Positions 25,985 through 36,933 of a DNA stretch of 64,000 nt are shown here, in pieces. Each line of letters begins with the position of its first letter. The stretch's first letter is position 1. The DNA lies in NCBI RefSeq assembly GCF_002209535.1, contig NZ_NJIG01000007.1, positions 248,001 to 312,000 on the forward strand, given 5' to 3'. The stretch is from Achromobacter marplatensis (GTDB lineage Bacteria; Pseudomonadota; Gammaproteobacteria; Burkholderiales; Burkholderiaceae_B). Position numbers and translations under genes: made by a program. The notes under the pieces were generated by a model. It saw only the letters and a program-made list of their open reading frames with translations, had not been told where the DNA came from and did not search any database.

Positions 25985-27592
25985 ATGCCCATCATCGAAT
26001 CCCGCATCAATCCGCGGTCGCAGGACTTCACCGACAACGCGCGTGCCATGCAGGCGCAGCTGGATGACCTGAATCAGAAACTGGCGCAGACCGCGCTGGG
26101 CGGCAGCGAAGCCGCGCGCGCCAAACACGTGGCGCGCGGCAAGCTGTTGCCGCGCGACCGCGTCGAGAACCTGATCGATCCGGGCACGCCGTTCCTGGAA
26201 CTGTCGCCAATGGCGGCGCACGGCATGTACGACGGCGACGCGCCGGGCGCGGGCGTCATCACCGGCATCGGCCGCGTGTCGGGCACCGAATGCGTCATCG
26301 TCTGCAACGACGCCACGGTCAAGGGCGGCACGTACTACCCGATGACGGTCAAGAAGCACCTGCGCGCGCAAGAGATCGCCGCGCAGAACCATCTGCCTTG
26401 CGTGTACCTGGTGGACTCGGGCGGCGCCAACCTGCCGCAGCAAGACGAAGTGTTCCCCGACCGCGAACACTTTGGCCGCATCTTCTACAACCAGGCGCAG
26501 ATGTCCGCGCAGGGCATTTCGCAGATCGCCGTGGTGATGGGGTCGTGCACCGCCGGCGGCGCCTACGTGCCCGCCATGAGCGATGAATCCATCATCGTGA
26601 AGAACCAGGGCACCATCTTCCTGGGCGGCCCGCCGCTGGTGAAGGCCGCCACGGGCGAAGAAGTCAGCGCCGAAGACCTGGGCGGCGGCGACGTGCACAC
26701 GCGCCTGTCCGGCGTAGTGGACCATCTGGCCGCCAACGACATGCATGCGCTGCAACTGGCGCGTAACGCCGTGGCCCGCCTGAACCGCAAGAAGCCCGCA
26801 CCGCTGGCCACGATTCCCGTGCGCGAACCGCGCTTCGATCCCAGCGAACTGAACGGCATCATCCCCGCCGATACGCGCAAGCCCTACGACGTGCGCGAAG
26901 TCATCGCGCGCATCGTGGACGGGTCCGAATTCGACGAATTCAAGGCGCGTTTCGGCCCCACGCTGGTGACCGGCTTTGCCCACATCCAGGGCATGCCTGT
27001 CGGCATCGTCGCCAACAACGGCATCCTGTTTTCCGAGTCTGCGCAAAAGGGCGCGCACTTCATCGAACTGTGCGCGCAGCGCAAGATTCCGCTGGTGTTC
27101 CTGCAGAACATCACCGGCTTCATGGTGGGCCGCAAATACGAGAACGAAGGCATCGCGCGCCACGGCGCGAAGATGGTGACGGCGGTGGCGACCGCCGCCG
27201 TGCCGAAATTCACGGTGCTGATCGGCGGCTCGTTCGGCGCCGGCAACTACGGCATGTGCGGCCGCGCCTATTCGCCCCGCATGCTGTTCATGTGGCCCAA
27301 CGCCCGCATCTCGGTGATGGGCGGCGAACAGGCCGCCAGCGTGCTGGCCACCGTCAAGCGCGATGGCATCGAAGCGCGTGGCGGCAAGTGGTCGGCCGAC
27401 GAAGAGGCCGCCTTCAAAGCGCCCATCCGTGAACAGTATGAACATGAGGGCCATCCTTACTACGCCACGGCGCGCCTGTGGGACGACGGCATCATCGCGC
27501 CGGCCGATACGCGCCGCGTGCTGGGCCTGGCCTTGTCGGCCGCGCTGAACGCGCCGATCGAAGACACGAAGTTCGGCGTGTTCCGGATGTAG
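25985..27592 (+). CDS. liuB: Methylcrotonyl-CoA carboxylase, carboxyltransferase (beta) subunit
   Basis: A 535-residue carboxyltransferase that moves CO2 from biotin to 3-methylcrotonyl-CoA. The start at 25985 ([15 protein letters not shown]) gives the normal family length; an in-frame start at 25904 is unlikely. Acyl-CoA-binding motifs include [20 protein letters not shown] and the glycine loops [17 protein letters not shown] and [16 protein letters not shown], which match methylcrotonyl rather than propionyl carboxylases. The ribosome site is weak, which fits the structured leader upstream. Its partner follows after 61 bp. Confidence 0.93.
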   Translation: MPIIESRINPRSQDFTDNARAMQAQLDDLNQKLAQTALGGSEAARAKHVARGKLLPRDRVENLIDPGTPFLELSPMAAHGMYDGDAPGAGVITGIGRVSGTECVIVCNDATVKGGTYYPMTVKKHLRAQEIAAQNHLPCVYLVDSGGANLPQQDEVFPDREHFGRIFYNQAQMSAQGISQIAVVMGSCTAGGAYVPAMSDESIIVKNQGTIFLGGPPLVKAATGEEVSAEDLGGGDVHTRLSGVVDHLAANDMHALQLARNAVARLNRKKPAPLATIPVREPRFDPSELNGIIPADTRKPYDVREVIARIVDGSEFDEFKARFGPTLVTGFAHIQGMPVGIVANNGILFSESAQKGAHFIELCAQRKIPLVFLQNITGFMVGRKYENEGIARHGAKMVTAVATAAVPKFTVLIGGSFGAGNYGMCGRAYSPRMLFMWPNARISVMGGEQAASVLATVKRDGIEARGGKWSADEEAAFKAPIREQYEHEGHPYYATARLWDDGIIAPADTRRVLGLALSAALNAPIEDTKFGVFRM

Positions 27593-27653
27593 GGCGTTCG
27601 CCCTTGCCCCGCAGCACCGCAGTTCAAGAAGAATTACAGCCAGGATGACATCC

Positions 27654-29681
<2,028 letters not shown>

Positions 29682-29704
29682 CCCTGGGGCGGATTGCCCC
29701 TGCT

Positions 29705-29737
29705 GCCGGCTGGCGCTTTAGTTTGGCGTCAGCCGGC
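29705..29737. promoter_or_regulatory. Inverted repeat overlapping the MFS-gene promoter
   Basis: GCCGGCTGGCG / CGTCAGCCGGC, 11-bp arms with one G-T pair, directly before a possible -10 (TAGAAT, 29744-29749). It may be an operator or the end signal of the liu transcript. Confidence 0.4.
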
Positions 29738-29792
29738 TGTCACTAGAATGGCGGATTCCGGCACCGTCCGCGCGCCTGGCGCGCAATCTCCC

Positions 29793-31028
29793 ATGCCCGC
29801 CCCCGACTCCCCCAGTCCGCTTTCCCGTCCCCCGTTCCTGCACTTCCTGTTCGCGCGCGTCAGCGCGTCGCTGGCCTTCCAGATCGTCTCGGTCGCCGTC
29901 GGTTGGCAAATCTATGCGCTGTCGGGCAGCGCGATCGACCTGGGGCTGATCGGCCTGGCGCAGTTCCTGCCCATGGCCGCGCTCACGCTGGTCGTGGGCC
30001 ACGTGGCCGACCGCTACGACCGCCGCAAGATCGTCGCCCTCTGCATGGCGCTGGAAACCCTGGCCACGCTGGTGCTGGCCATCGCGGCCCTGCACGGCGT
30101 GGGCGGCAAGACGCTGATTTACGCCACCATCATCATCATGAGTTCGGCGCGCGCCTTTGAAGCGCCCACCTTATCCACGCTGATTCCGGCCGTCGTGCCC
30201 CGCGAGTGGCTGCCGCGCGCCACCGCCTTGGCGTCCTCCGGCGGCCAGATCGCGCAGATCGCTGGCCCCGCGCTGGGCGGCATCGGCTACGGATTGGGAG
30301 CCGGGTGGATCTATTGCGTGGCCGCGGCGCTGTACCTGACCGCCTTCGCGTCCATCGCCACGCTTGTCATCGAACGCGCCCCGCCGCGCAAAGAGCCGAC
30401 CACCTGGCGCACGCTGTTTGCCGGCATCACCTTCATCTTCCAGCGCCGGCTGCTGCTGGGCACCTTGTCGCTGGATCTGTTTGCCGTGCTACTGGGCGGG
30501 GCGACGGCCTTGCTGCCCATCTTCGCCAAAGACATCCTGAATGCAGGTCCGTGGGCGCTGGGCGCCTTGCGCGCGGCGCCTGCCTGCGGCGCGGCGTTGA
30601 TGTCGCTGACGCTCGCACGGCTGAGCCTGGGCGAAAACGTGGGGCGCCTGCTGTTTGGTTCGCTGATCCTCTTCGGGCTGGCGACCACCGTGTTCGGCCT
30701 GTCGACCTCGATTCCGCTGTCGGTCGCCGCGCTGGTCGTGCTGGGCGCCGCGGACTCGATCAGCGTCGTGGTGCGTTCATCGCTGGTGCAGTTGAATACG
30801 CCGGACCACATGCTGGGCCGGGTCAGCGCCGTGAACACCTTGTTCATCGGCGCGTCCAACCAGTTGGGCGAGTTCGAGTCCGGCGTGACGGCCGAACTGT
30901 TCGGGGCCGTGCCGGCGGTGGTGATCGGCGGCCTGGGCACGATCGCCGTGGCCGGGTTGTGGATGCGGTGGTTCCCGGAATTGCGGAAGCTCAGAACGCT
31001 GCACGGGAACGAAACGGCGCCCACCTGA
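29793..31028 (+). CDS. MFS transporter (EntS-like exporter family)
   Basis: A 411-residue major facilitator with about ten to twelve hydrophobic segments and the MFS loop GHVADRYDRRKIVAL between helices 2 and 3. Its overall look (FLFARVSASLAFQIVSVAVGWQIYAL, ALAYVAGPALGG-like segments) resembles the enterobactin-exporter (EntS) group. ATG 29793 is chosen because an upstream in-frame ATG at 29748 overlaps a likely -10 box. The substrate is unknown. Confidence 0.85.
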   Translation: MPAPDSPSPLSRPPFLHFLFARVSASLAFQIVSVAVGWQIYALSGSAIDLGLIGLAQFLPMAALTLVVGHVADRYDRRKIVALCMALETLATLVLAIAALHGVGGKTLIYATIIIMSSARAFEAPTLSTLIPAVVPREWLPRATALASSGGQIAQIAGPALGGIGYGLGAGWIYCVAAALYLTAFASIATLVIERAPPRKEPTTWRTLFAGITFIFQRRLLLGTLSLDLFAVLLGGATALLPIFAKDILNAGPWALGALRAAPACGAALMSLTLARLSLGENVGRLLFGSLILFGLATTVFGLSTSIPLSVAALVVLGAADSISVVVRSSLVQLNTPDHMLGRVSAVNTLFIGASNQLGEFESGVTAELFGAVPAVVIGGLGTIAVAGLWMRWFPELRKLRTLHGNETAPT

Positions 31029-31054
31029 GGCGGGTGTCTTGCGCATTCGTTTGC

Positions 31055-31543
31055 TCAACGGGTGCGCTCGATCACCCTTCGATTGCCCTGTTTGCTGCAC
31101 GTCAGCGTGCCCGCGTATTTGTCGCACAGGTTGTCCAGCAACGCGGTGGCGCAAGCGCCGCTCACCGGTTGTGAAATAAGGACGGTGTCCGCGTCCCCCT
31201 TCAACTGAATATCCGCGTTCGAGTTGCGGCGCAGCCCGTCCGCGATAGCGCCTAGTGTGCGGGGCGCGCCGGAGAAGGCTTCCGCGTCCGGGGCGAATCG
31301 AGTGTTCAGCTGCCAATACGTCAGTCCCCACAGCGCAAGTGCCAGCGCTATCAGGAAAAGACCAACGGGACCCTTCAAACGGTACTTTTCAGTCCCCGCC
31401 TCCGTCGGAGGCTCGCCCAGGCCAGGCCGTCGACGGACCAGCAGGTACACCCCCAGCAACAGGAAGCCGAATCCCGCCACGACAAGCAGGCCCAGCATGG
31501 TGATGTCCAATCCAGGCAATTCCCGTACGCAAGTCAGATCCAT
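31055..31543 (-). CDS. Hypothetical membrane protein, 162 aa
   Basis: Two hydrophobic segments: LDITMLGLLVVAGFGFLLLGVYLLV near residues 12-36 and GPVGLFLIALALALWGLTYW near residues 58-77. A periplasmic or cytoplasmic C-terminal domain follows with three cysteines (GACATALLDNLCDKYAGTLTC). Not recognised. It starts 6 bp after the stop codon of the secreted protein gene upstream, so the two are co-transcribed. Confidence 0.65.
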   Translation of the reverse strand: MDLTCVRELPGLDITMLGLLVVAGFGFLLLGVYLLVRRRPGLGEPPTEAGTEKYRLKGPVGLFLIALALALWGLTYWQLNTRFAPDAEAFSGAPRTLGAIADGLRRNSNADIQLKGDADTVLISQPVSGACATALLDNLCDKYAGTLTCSKQGNRRVIERTR

Positions 31544-31549
31544 GGTCTC

Positions 31550-32212
31550 TCACCGTTTCGCGTTGGCAAAGAACAGCACCAGCAATTGCGACTGCTGTTG
31601 AAAATCCAGCTGCACGAAGCCCTGTCCGATCTCGAACTGGCTGTTGGGGCTCCACTTGATCGTTTGAGGCGCCTGCTTGCCGCGGAACACTGCGGAAATG
31701 ACCTCGCTGTATTTTCTTGAGAACTCGACGATCTCGGCATCCATCTGCTTGATGGGCAGTTCTGCGCGGACAACGGCTTCGCGGAACAGGCTGGCCCGCG
31801 CCAGCACGGGCAGGGCGGCTTCAATGAACTTGCTGTCGGACAACGACGTCGTGTCGCCCGTTTGGGCAAACGCCAGATAGCGGGCCAGAATCTCGGGTGC
31901 CAGGCGAAATTGCGCGCTATAGGCATCCTGACCCAGCAGGGAACTGAGCACGCCGGGATTGGCGCCGACGCCCGCGAAGCCGAATTCGCACTTGCGCCCG
32001 CCGCCGTACCGCTGGACGGTGCATGTGCCGTCGGTGCTATAGGCCTCGTACTGCCCTGATGAGAACCTGCATTCGCAGAATTTTCCCGGCGCCTGCGGCA
32101 CCGCGGCCACGCCCATCTGGCCGGCCCCTTGGGCAAGGGCCACGCCGCTCGATAGCGTCAGCATTGCGCCGACGGCAGCCAGGATTCGCAGGGGAAATCG
32201 GCATTGCGGCAT
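31550..32212 (-). CDS. Hypothetical secreted protein, 220 aa
   Basis: The signal peptide is MPQCRFPLRILAAVGAMLTL, cleaved near GVALAQ; this start (32212) is preferred over an in-frame one 18 codons upstream. The mature N-terminus is cysteine-containing (FCECRFSSG ... DGTCTV ... GGRKCEFGF), which suggests disulfides in the periplasm. No family recognised. It is the first gene of a pair with the 162-residue membrane protein. Confidence 0.65.
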   Translation of the reverse strand: MPQCRFPLRILAAVGAMLTLSSGVALAQGAGQMGVAAVPQAPGKFCECRFSSGQYEAYSTDGTCTVQRYGGGRKCEFGFAGVGANPGVLSSLLGQDAYSAQFRLAPEILARYLAFAQTGDTTSLSDSKFIEAALPVLARASLFREAVVRAELPIKQMDAEIVEFSRKYSEVISAVFRGKQAPQTIKWSPNSQFEIGQGFVQLDFQQQSQLLVLFFANAKR

Positions 32213-32268
32213 GAATACACCTCGCCATGTCAAAGACCTGAGCAGGAGTGAAGCTTGCCGCCACATTT

Positions 32269-32347
32269 GATACCAGGATGGCCGTGCCGGTGCCTGGACT
32301 AATCCAAAAAACCGTGTGCACCGGCACGGATGGTATCGGCGCTGCCT
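32269..32347. repeat. Inverted repeat between ridA and the secreted-protein gene
   Basis: Core arms CCGTGCCGGTGC (32282-32293) and GCACCGGCACGG (32328-32339), flanked outside by GATACCA and TGGTATC. A 34-nt loop separates the core arms. It probably ends the RidA transcript or forms part of the next promoter. The 173-bp gap holds no gene. Confidence 0.45.
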
Positions 32348-32385
32348 TCTTCTGACTGGCCCGGTGACGGGGCGGGATCAACGCC

Positions 32386-32793
32386 TCAGGCTGCGGCAGC
32401 AGGCCTCGCAATCGCCGTGCACTTGATCTCGACCAGCAGCCCGGGCCGCGCAAGCTCGCTCACGCCGATGCACGTCCACGCACACCGGCCGCGGGGAAAC
32501 GTCCTGTCCTTGACGGCCCGGAACACGTCCATGTGGGTGGACATGTCGACGTGGTAGGTCGTCATGTCCACCACGTCCTCGAACGTGCAGCCGGCCTCGG
32601 CGAGCACCACGCGCAGGTTTTCCCAGGCCGCGGCGAACTGCGCCTCCGGATCCGCGATGACCTGCAGATCAGGCGTCCTGCCCACCTGCCCGGCGCAATA
32701 GACCGTGTGCCCGACCTTCACCGCAGGCGCGTAGCCGGCCCGGTCAGCAAGCGTCTTCATCGAATCGGGGAGGATGATCTGTCGGTCGGTCAT
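32386..32793 (-). CDS. RidA-family protein
   Basis: A 135-residue protein of the RidA/YjgF superfamily, which deaminates reactive enamine/imine intermediates or related compounds. Typical parts are GHTVYCAGQVGRTPDL, QFAAAWENLRVVLAEAGCTFEDVVDMTTYHVD and the C-terminal LARPGLLVEIKCTAIA. The usual C-terminal arginine that binds the carboxylate (xxRxxLPxxxxVE) is present only as ELARPGLLVEI, so a canonical RidA activity is likely but not certain. Confidence 0.85.
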   Translation of the reverse strand: MTDRQIILPDSMKTLADRAGYAPAVKVGHTVYCAGQVGRTPDLQVIADPEAQFAAAWENLRVVLAEAGCTFEDVVDMTTYHVDMSTHMDVFRAVKDRTFPRGRCAWTCIGVSELARPGLLVEIKCTAIARPAAAA

Positions 32794-32874
32794 GGCAGGC
32801 TGAATTCCAATGGAGTGAAGCGTTGGATTTTAGCTAGCCTGGACGGCAACCGACCGTCACTGGGTGGCTGCTGC

Positions 32875-33291
32875 CTACGCCTTGCCGGTGGGCGCCTGAA
32901 TCATCTTCCAGCCATTGCCGGCCGGGTCACGGAAGCCGGCGTCCACGCTGCCATAGCGGTCTATGGGTTCCTGCGTGAACTCCACACCCAGCGCCTTCAG
33001 TCTGGCGTAGCTGGCGCGGCAGTCCGACACCGATAGCACCAGGGGCGGCATGGCCCCTTTGGCGACCATGGCACGCAAGGTTTTTGCGGTGGCCTCGTCA
33101 TGGACAGGCGGGCCCGGTGCGAACAAGCCAAGCTGGAACGCGGGCTGATCCGGATGCTGGACCGTGAGCCAGCGATACGGGCCATTGCGCACATCCGTGT
33201 GGATGCGAAATCCTAATTTGTCTACGTAGAACGCCAGCGCCTCGTCCTGATCGTCGACGTACACGCCCACCACATTGATACCTTCGTTCAT
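32875..33291 (-). CDS. VOC-family (glyoxalase/bleomycin-resistance fold) protein
   Basis: A 138-residue vicinal-oxygen-chelate protein: INVVGVYVDDQDEALAFYVDKLGFRIHTD at the N-terminus and GSVDAGFRDPAGNGWKMIQ at the C-terminus form the paired beta-alpha-beta modules. The substrate is unknown. Its ATG overlaps the stop of the AraC-like gene (ATGA), so both are translated together, and the AraC protein probably controls it. Confidence 0.87.
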   Translation of the reverse strand: MNEGINVVGVYVDDQDEALAFYVDKLGFRIHTDVRNGPYRWLTVQHPDQPAFQLGLFAPGPPVHDEATAKTLRAMVAKGAMPPLVLSVSDCRASYARLKALGVEFTQEPIDRYGSVDAGFRDPAGNGWKMIQAPTGKA

Positions 33292-33830
33292 GGCTCCTCC
33301 TTGGTTGAGGCCCCCACTGTATTGCCGGCCAAGCGGCGGCGCTTCTCCAAAACTGCGGTGCCCAGATCAGGACGCTGCGCGGCCTTCACGACACACGCGG
33401 GCACCCGGCCGATGTCGGGCATCGTCGCCCGCGCCTCGCTGCGCATGGCGCTGGGGGACAAGCCCGTGACGTCATGGAAAATGCGGCCGAACGTGCCCAG
33501 GCTTTGCCAGCCGGTCGAAAAGGCAATGTCGGTGATGCTGAGCTCGGTATCGCGCAACAACGAGACGGCCTGTTCGATCCGGCGCGTCAGCAGATAGCGG
33601 TGCGGCGGAAGGCCAAAAGCCCGCTTGAAGGAACGCGCGAAATAGGCCTCCGAGACCCCACTGACCTCCGCCAGCCGGCTGACCGGCCAGGCCTCGTGCG
33701 AAGCGGCATCCATGCGGTCTTTGGCGCGCAGCAAACGGCGCAGCAGGGCAGCATCCTGCAATGGCTCCGTAGCGGCCGGATCCGGTGGGGACGCAGGCGG
33801 CGGGGCATGCGAGGCGGCGCGGGATCTCAT
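33288..33830 (-). CDS. AraC-family regulator, possibly fused to an antitoxin N-terminus
   Basis: The C-terminal two-helix-turn-helix AraC domain is clear: VSRLAEVSGVSEAYFARSFKRAFG and SITDIAFSTGWQSLGTFGRIFHDVTG. An ATG at 33830 (MRSRAASHAPPPASP) starts a 180-residue protein but has no good ribosome site. The same frame continues without a stop to ATG 33998, which does have one (AAGGAGAG); that longer form is 236 residues. The extra N-terminus belongs to a decayed antitoxin (see next entry), so the fusion is probably secondary. It is co-translated with the VOC gene. Confidence 0.8.
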   Translation of the reverse strand: MRSRAASHAPPPASPPDPAATEPLQDAALLRRLLRAKDRMDAASHEAWPVSRLAEVSGVSEAYFARSFKRAFGLPPHRYLLTRRIEQAVSLLRDTELSITDIAFSTGWQSLGTFGRIFHDVTGLSPSAMRSEARATMPDIGRVPACVVKAAQRPDLGTAVLEKRRRLAGNTVGASTKEEP

Positions 33831-33884
33831 GATTGCGGGCGTTGGAAAAGGGGGGTGTATCTGAGTGTAGAGGACTGGCCCCCG

Positions 33885-33998
33885 CACAATCTCAGCAGGC
33901 GTATGCACACGGGCATATTGGCCCTGGGCAGCTTGCTTGATGCTGTGCAGCAGTGCCGCTTCAAACTCGGCCATCTCAGCATCGGCATTTTCAGGCAT
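33885..33998 (-). pseudogene. Antitoxin N-terminal remnant
   Basis: From the ATG at 33998, with a strong ribosome site, reads MPENADAEMAEFEAALLHSI, followed by KQAAQGQYARVHTPAEI. It resembles the start of DNA-binding antitoxins encoded after RelE/HigB-type toxins. After about 38 residues the similarity ends and the frame runs into the AraC gene. The 5' end overlaps the toxin relic by 8 bp, as in intact modules. Confidence 0.5.
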
Positions 33999-34140
33999 CA
34001 AGACTCTCCTTGATTTTGGCCGGAAATGAGGCCGGCAGGTCAACGAATCTGGCTTTGGCGTAGACGATCAACACCACCACCGCTTACAAGCTCTGAGAAC
34101 ATTTCACCATCCGGACCGAGGCCTCGCTCCGCCATAGCAC
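33991..34140 (-). pseudogene. RelE/HigB-type toxin relic
   Basis: The last 29 codons (34080-33991) read VVVLIVYAKARFVDLPASFP then AKIKESLDA and stop. This matches the C-terminal strand and helix of RelE/HigB toxins (consensus like VYLLxxYAK). Directly upstream the same frame meets a TAA. Toxin-like residues continue only in other frames (VRMVKCSQSL, then VRAMAERGLG), so the gene carries a stop and at least one frameshift. The stop codon overlaps the antitoxin start. Confidence 0.5.
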
Positions 34141-34281
34141 GCACGGAAGTTGAAATCCGACGAAGAGAAGGGCAGAGAACGCAATGTCTCGCGACCTGCA
34201 GCGGGCTCAAGAATGCGCGCCGCACCAATGCGCCGCAGGGAGTAGACTGACCGCCTCCCTTCGCATTTCGAGTCCAAATCC

Positions 34282-34656
34282 ATGATTGTTAAAGCCTTGC
34301 GTGTCGGCCTGGGTCAATTGATCGTCGCGGGCGACGCCCTGACGCGGCCGCGCCCGCAGAAGCGTTCGCCGCAAGGCCAGGCGGCCGTCAACAAAGACGC
34401 GGCCGCACTCTCGCTGTACCAATTCCACGCCTGCCCGTTCTGCGTCAAGACGCGACGCGCCATGCATCGCCTGAACGTGCCGGTGGCCCTGCACGACGCC
34501 AAGCGCGATCCGCAGGCACGCGAACAATTGCTGGCCGGTGGCGGCAAGGTGAAGGTGCCTTGCTTGCGTATCGAAGAGGCGGGCGGCACGCGCTGGATGT
34601 ACGAGTCCAGCGACATCATCGCCTATCTTGAACAGCGCTTCGCCAACGTCGCCTGA
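34282..34656 (+). CDS. Glutaredoxin-like protein (GST N-terminal/glutaredoxin fold)
   Basis: A 124-residue protein with a thioredoxin-fold domain after a 45-residue N-terminal extension. The redox site is CPFC in LYQFHACPFCVKTRRAMHRL. The substrate-binding cis-Pro loop is KVKVPCLRI, and YESSDIIAYLEQRF is the usual glutaredoxin/GST segment. The N-terminal part (MIVKALRVGLGQLIVAGDAL) may be a membrane-associated helix. It probably reduces disulfides or glutathione mixed disulfides in the cytoplasm. Confidence 0.85.
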   Translation: MIVKALRVGLGQLIVAGDALTRPRPQKRSPQGQAAVNKDAAALSLYQFHACPFCVKTRRAMHRLNVPVALHDAKRDPQAREQLLAGGGKVKVPCLRIEEAGGTRWMYESSDIIAYLEQRFANVA

Positions 34657-34671
34657 CCGGAGTTTTCCAAG

Positions 34672-35094
34672 ATGATGCGCCTTGCCCGCCGATTGGCACT
34701 GACGCTGTGCGCGGCAAGCGTGCTGGCGGGTTGCGAACCTTCTCTTCCGCCGCCACCGCCAGGGTCGACACTCACCGCCGAAACCATTGCCACGCGCGAA
34801 ACGCCGCCGCACCACCAGTTCAAAGGGGTGCTGGCTGGCAAGCCCATTCACTTGCTTGTCAACAACTGCAAGGTCTACAAGGTGGACGCGGCCGAAGGCG
34901 AGAATGTGACCTGGACGCTGGTATTGGAGGGTGAGTTCTATCCGCTGCCCACAATATGCGTCAACCAATCGCTGACCGAAGGCAAAGGCTTTATCACGGC
35001 CTTCATCGGGCGTCAGGCGTTCGGCGCAGGCGGGTGCTGCTCGGGCCAACCCGAGTACCGTTCGAAAGACGGGTTGACCTGGAAGCCGCACTGA
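34672..35094 (+). CDS. Hypothetical lipoprotein, 140 aa
   Basis: The lipoprotein signal peptide ends in the lipobox LAGC (residues about 19-22), followed by a proline stretch (SLPPPPPG). The mature part has paired cysteines (NNCKVYKV, TICVNQ, GGCCSGQPEY). No family recognised. It lies 15 bp after the glutaredoxin-like gene, so the two may be co-transcribed. Confidence 0.7.
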   Translation: MMRLARRLALTLCAASVLAGCEPSLPPPPPGSTLTAETIATRETPPHHQFKGVLAGKPIHLLVNNCKVYKVDAAEGENVTWTLVLEGEFYPLPTICVNQSLTEGKGFITAFIGRQAFGAGGCCSGQPEYRSKDGLTWKPH

Positions 35095-35139
35095 CAGGTC
35101 TCAGGCCTGTCGCCAGAGCTTGGTTGCGGCCGCGTTCAG

Positions 35140-35754
35140 TCAGCGCAGATCGGCAACGTTGATTGTTCTGGCCTCGCACGCCTGAACCAGTTCGGGATCG
35201 TGGCTGGCGAACAGCACAACGCGATCTTTTGCCCAGGCCTTGAACACCTCGGCCAGCACCGCGCGGCCCTGTGCGTCGAACCCGTTGCTGGGACCGTCTG
35301 CGATCACCACCGCCGGGTCACCCAAGGCGGCCGCCGTCACGAAGACCTTGCGGCGCGTGCCCGTCGACATCTGTTCGAAGCGCTTGTCCAGGTGCGGTTC
35401 CAGCCCCAGCCGGTAAGCTAGATCAAGCACCGCGTCGTCCACGGCAACCTGCTTGTCCAAGGCGACTTGTTCCAGCAACGCACGCCCCGTCATCGCCGGA
35501 AAGGCCATGCAATTGTCCGGCACGTAGGCCAGGCGGGCCCGGGCCTCTTGCGGGGCATGCGTCAGCGAATGCCCGTCTATCCAGACGTCTCCGGCATCCG
35601 GCGCGACCGCACCCGCGATAATGCCCAGCAAGCTGGATTTGCCGGTGCTGTCTTCTTCGCATAGCGCCACGCATCCCGGGCCGAACGTGTGAGTCAGCCC
35701 CTGGAAGACGAGATAGTCGCCGTAGCGCTTGGTGAGATTGTCGATGCGTAGCAT
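35140..35754 (-). CDS. Degenerate ABC ATPase, paralogue A
   Basis: A 204-residue ABC-2-type ATP-binding protein with altered catalytic motifs. The Walker A region is CEEDSTGKS (residues 32-40), with E where the first glycine normally is. Walker B is VVIADGPS, with G154 in place of the catalytic glutamate. The Q-loop reads YVPDN without glutamine. The signature STGT and the H-loop H185 are kept. The start at 35754 matches the paralogue at 52209-52823, also 204 residues and about 81 % identical. No permease is adjacent. It may bind ATP but hydrolyse it poorly, or have a non-transport role. Confidence 0.8.
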   Translation of the reverse strand: MLRIDNLTKRYGDYLVFQGLTHTFGPGCVALCEEDSTGKSSLLGIIAGAVAPDAGDVWIDGHSLTHAPQEARARLAYVPDNCMAFPAMTGRALLEQVALDKQVAVDDAVLDLAYRLGLEPHLDKRFEQMSTGTRRKVFVTAAALGDPAVVIADGPSNGFDAQGRAVLAEVFKAWAKDRVVLFASHDPELVQACEARTINVADLR

Positions 35755-35841
35755 GCCGGAAGTGTACGCACGAACGCGGTCCGCGGCCAGATCCTGCATC
35801 CGGATTTTGGCCGTGTCCGATCAGGTATATTCGTCGCACCC

Positions 35842-36273
35842 ATGACCCGAAAAATCAATCTAACTCCGATCCCCTGGCCCGTCGGCGCGGCCAGTGCGAT
35901 AGCGATATTCGCCCTGATCTGGCTGCTTTCCAAGCCTGGCATGCAGCTCTTCGAAGCCAGCCGGCTATCGGTGATCAGCGTCTGGACGGGCGCGCTTGCC
36001 ATACTTTGCCTGGTCTACATCAAGCGCTACGCGCTGGCGATCTGGCTGCACGGCGCCCTGGCCGCGTGCTTCTGGACCCGCATCTTCGCCGGCGCAGACC
36101 GCGAACGTGCGCGGGCGTTCGGACCGTATGGCCTGGGCGAGCAACTGAGCTGGATCATCACCGACGACCTCTTCCCGCTTTTCTGCATCGCGACGCTGAC
36201 GAGCCTGATGCTGGTCGCGGCCAGCATCGGCAGCGTAAAGCTGTCTCGCCGGGCGAGCAGGGGGACGCCGTGA
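35842..36273 (+). CDS. Hypothetical membrane protein, 143 aa
   Basis: Three or four hydrophobic segments (WPVGAASAIAIFALIWLLS, VISVWTGALAILCLVYI, LAIWLHGALAACFW, LFCIATLTSLMLVAASIG). No family recognised. Its stop TGA shares a base with the next ATG, which makes it the first gene of a tightly packed group of three or four small genes (35842-38236). Confidence 0.6.
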   Translation: MTRKINLTPIPWPVGAASAIAIFALIWLLSKPGMQLFEASRLSVISVWTGALAILCLVYIKRYALAIWLHGALAACFWTRIFAGADRERARAFGPYGLGEQLSWIITDDLFPLFCIATLTSLMLVAASIGSVKLSRRASRGTP

Positions 36274-36923
36274 TGCTTACAGGATTCACGTTCTATCACT
36301 ACTGGATGGTGGCCGGTTACGCGCTGCTGTTCGTGGCGGTGCATTTGCTGCTGGTCTTGGCGGCGTTGCGCTATGCCGGCCGACGCACGCCGGCTTGGCC
36401 TTTTGGCGCGGGCGCTGCGATGCTGGCGGTAGCGATCGCCGGCTTGTCCTTCAGCAGCATGCAGCGCGACGGCTTGGCGGCCGGACTGGAAGAGCGCATC
36501 GGCCCGGAGCTGGGAGGCGTCTGCCGGCAAGCCGAACAACTGATCGCGGACATGGGCGGCGACGCCTCGCCCGACGACGAACCGCTGCGCGAGAAAATCC
36601 AGCAGGCCCTGCGAGCCCATTTTTCACAATCGGCCCGACAGCGTTTTGAAGACGACCGGTTTGCCCCCGCGTCGGTGGTGGAGTCTGGACAGGATCCGAA
36701 ATGGGGCGATCTGGTCATTGCACTGCGAACGCATGGCGCCGGCCGCGACCCCGTGCATGTCGGTTGCTACAACCAGTACGAGCATCGCTACAGCGGCTTT
36801 TCGGGCGCCACCAAGCCGTATTGGCGCTGGGACGCCGATCCGATCCCGTTCGAGAACATCGTGTTTTTCCGTCAGGACCCGCGTAGCCAGCCTGTAGTGA
36901 GCTATGAGGCCGCGGGGCAATAA
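36273..36923 (+). CDS. Hypothetical membrane-anchored protein, 216 aa
   Basis: Two N-terminal hydrophobic helices (YYWMVAGYALLF-like, residues 8-32, and FGAGAAMLAVAIAGLSFSS, residues 43-62) anchor a soluble domain of about 150 residues with DPVHVGCYNQYEHRYSGFSG and KPYWRWDADPIPFENIVFF. Not recognised. The start (36273) overlaps the previous stop by one base. Translation coupling suggests a shared function with its neighbour. Confidence 0.6.
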   Translation: MLTGFTFYHYWMVAGYALLFVAVHLLLVLAALRYAGRRTPAWPFGAGAAMLAVAIAGLSFSSMQRDGLAAGLEERIGPELGGVCRQAEQLIADMGGDASPDDEPLREKIQQALRAHFSQSARQRFEDDRFAPASVVESGQDPKWGDLVIALRTHGAGRDPVHVGCYNQYEHRYSGFSGATKPYWRWDADPIPFENIVFFRQDPRSQPVVSYEAAGQ

Positions 36924-36933
36924 GGGGATGCAA

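Noticed and set aside
33885-33998. Antitoxin remnant as a BrnA-type antitoxin
   Set aside because: The upstream relic resembles RelE/HigB and not BrnT, and too little of the antitoxin remains to assign a family.
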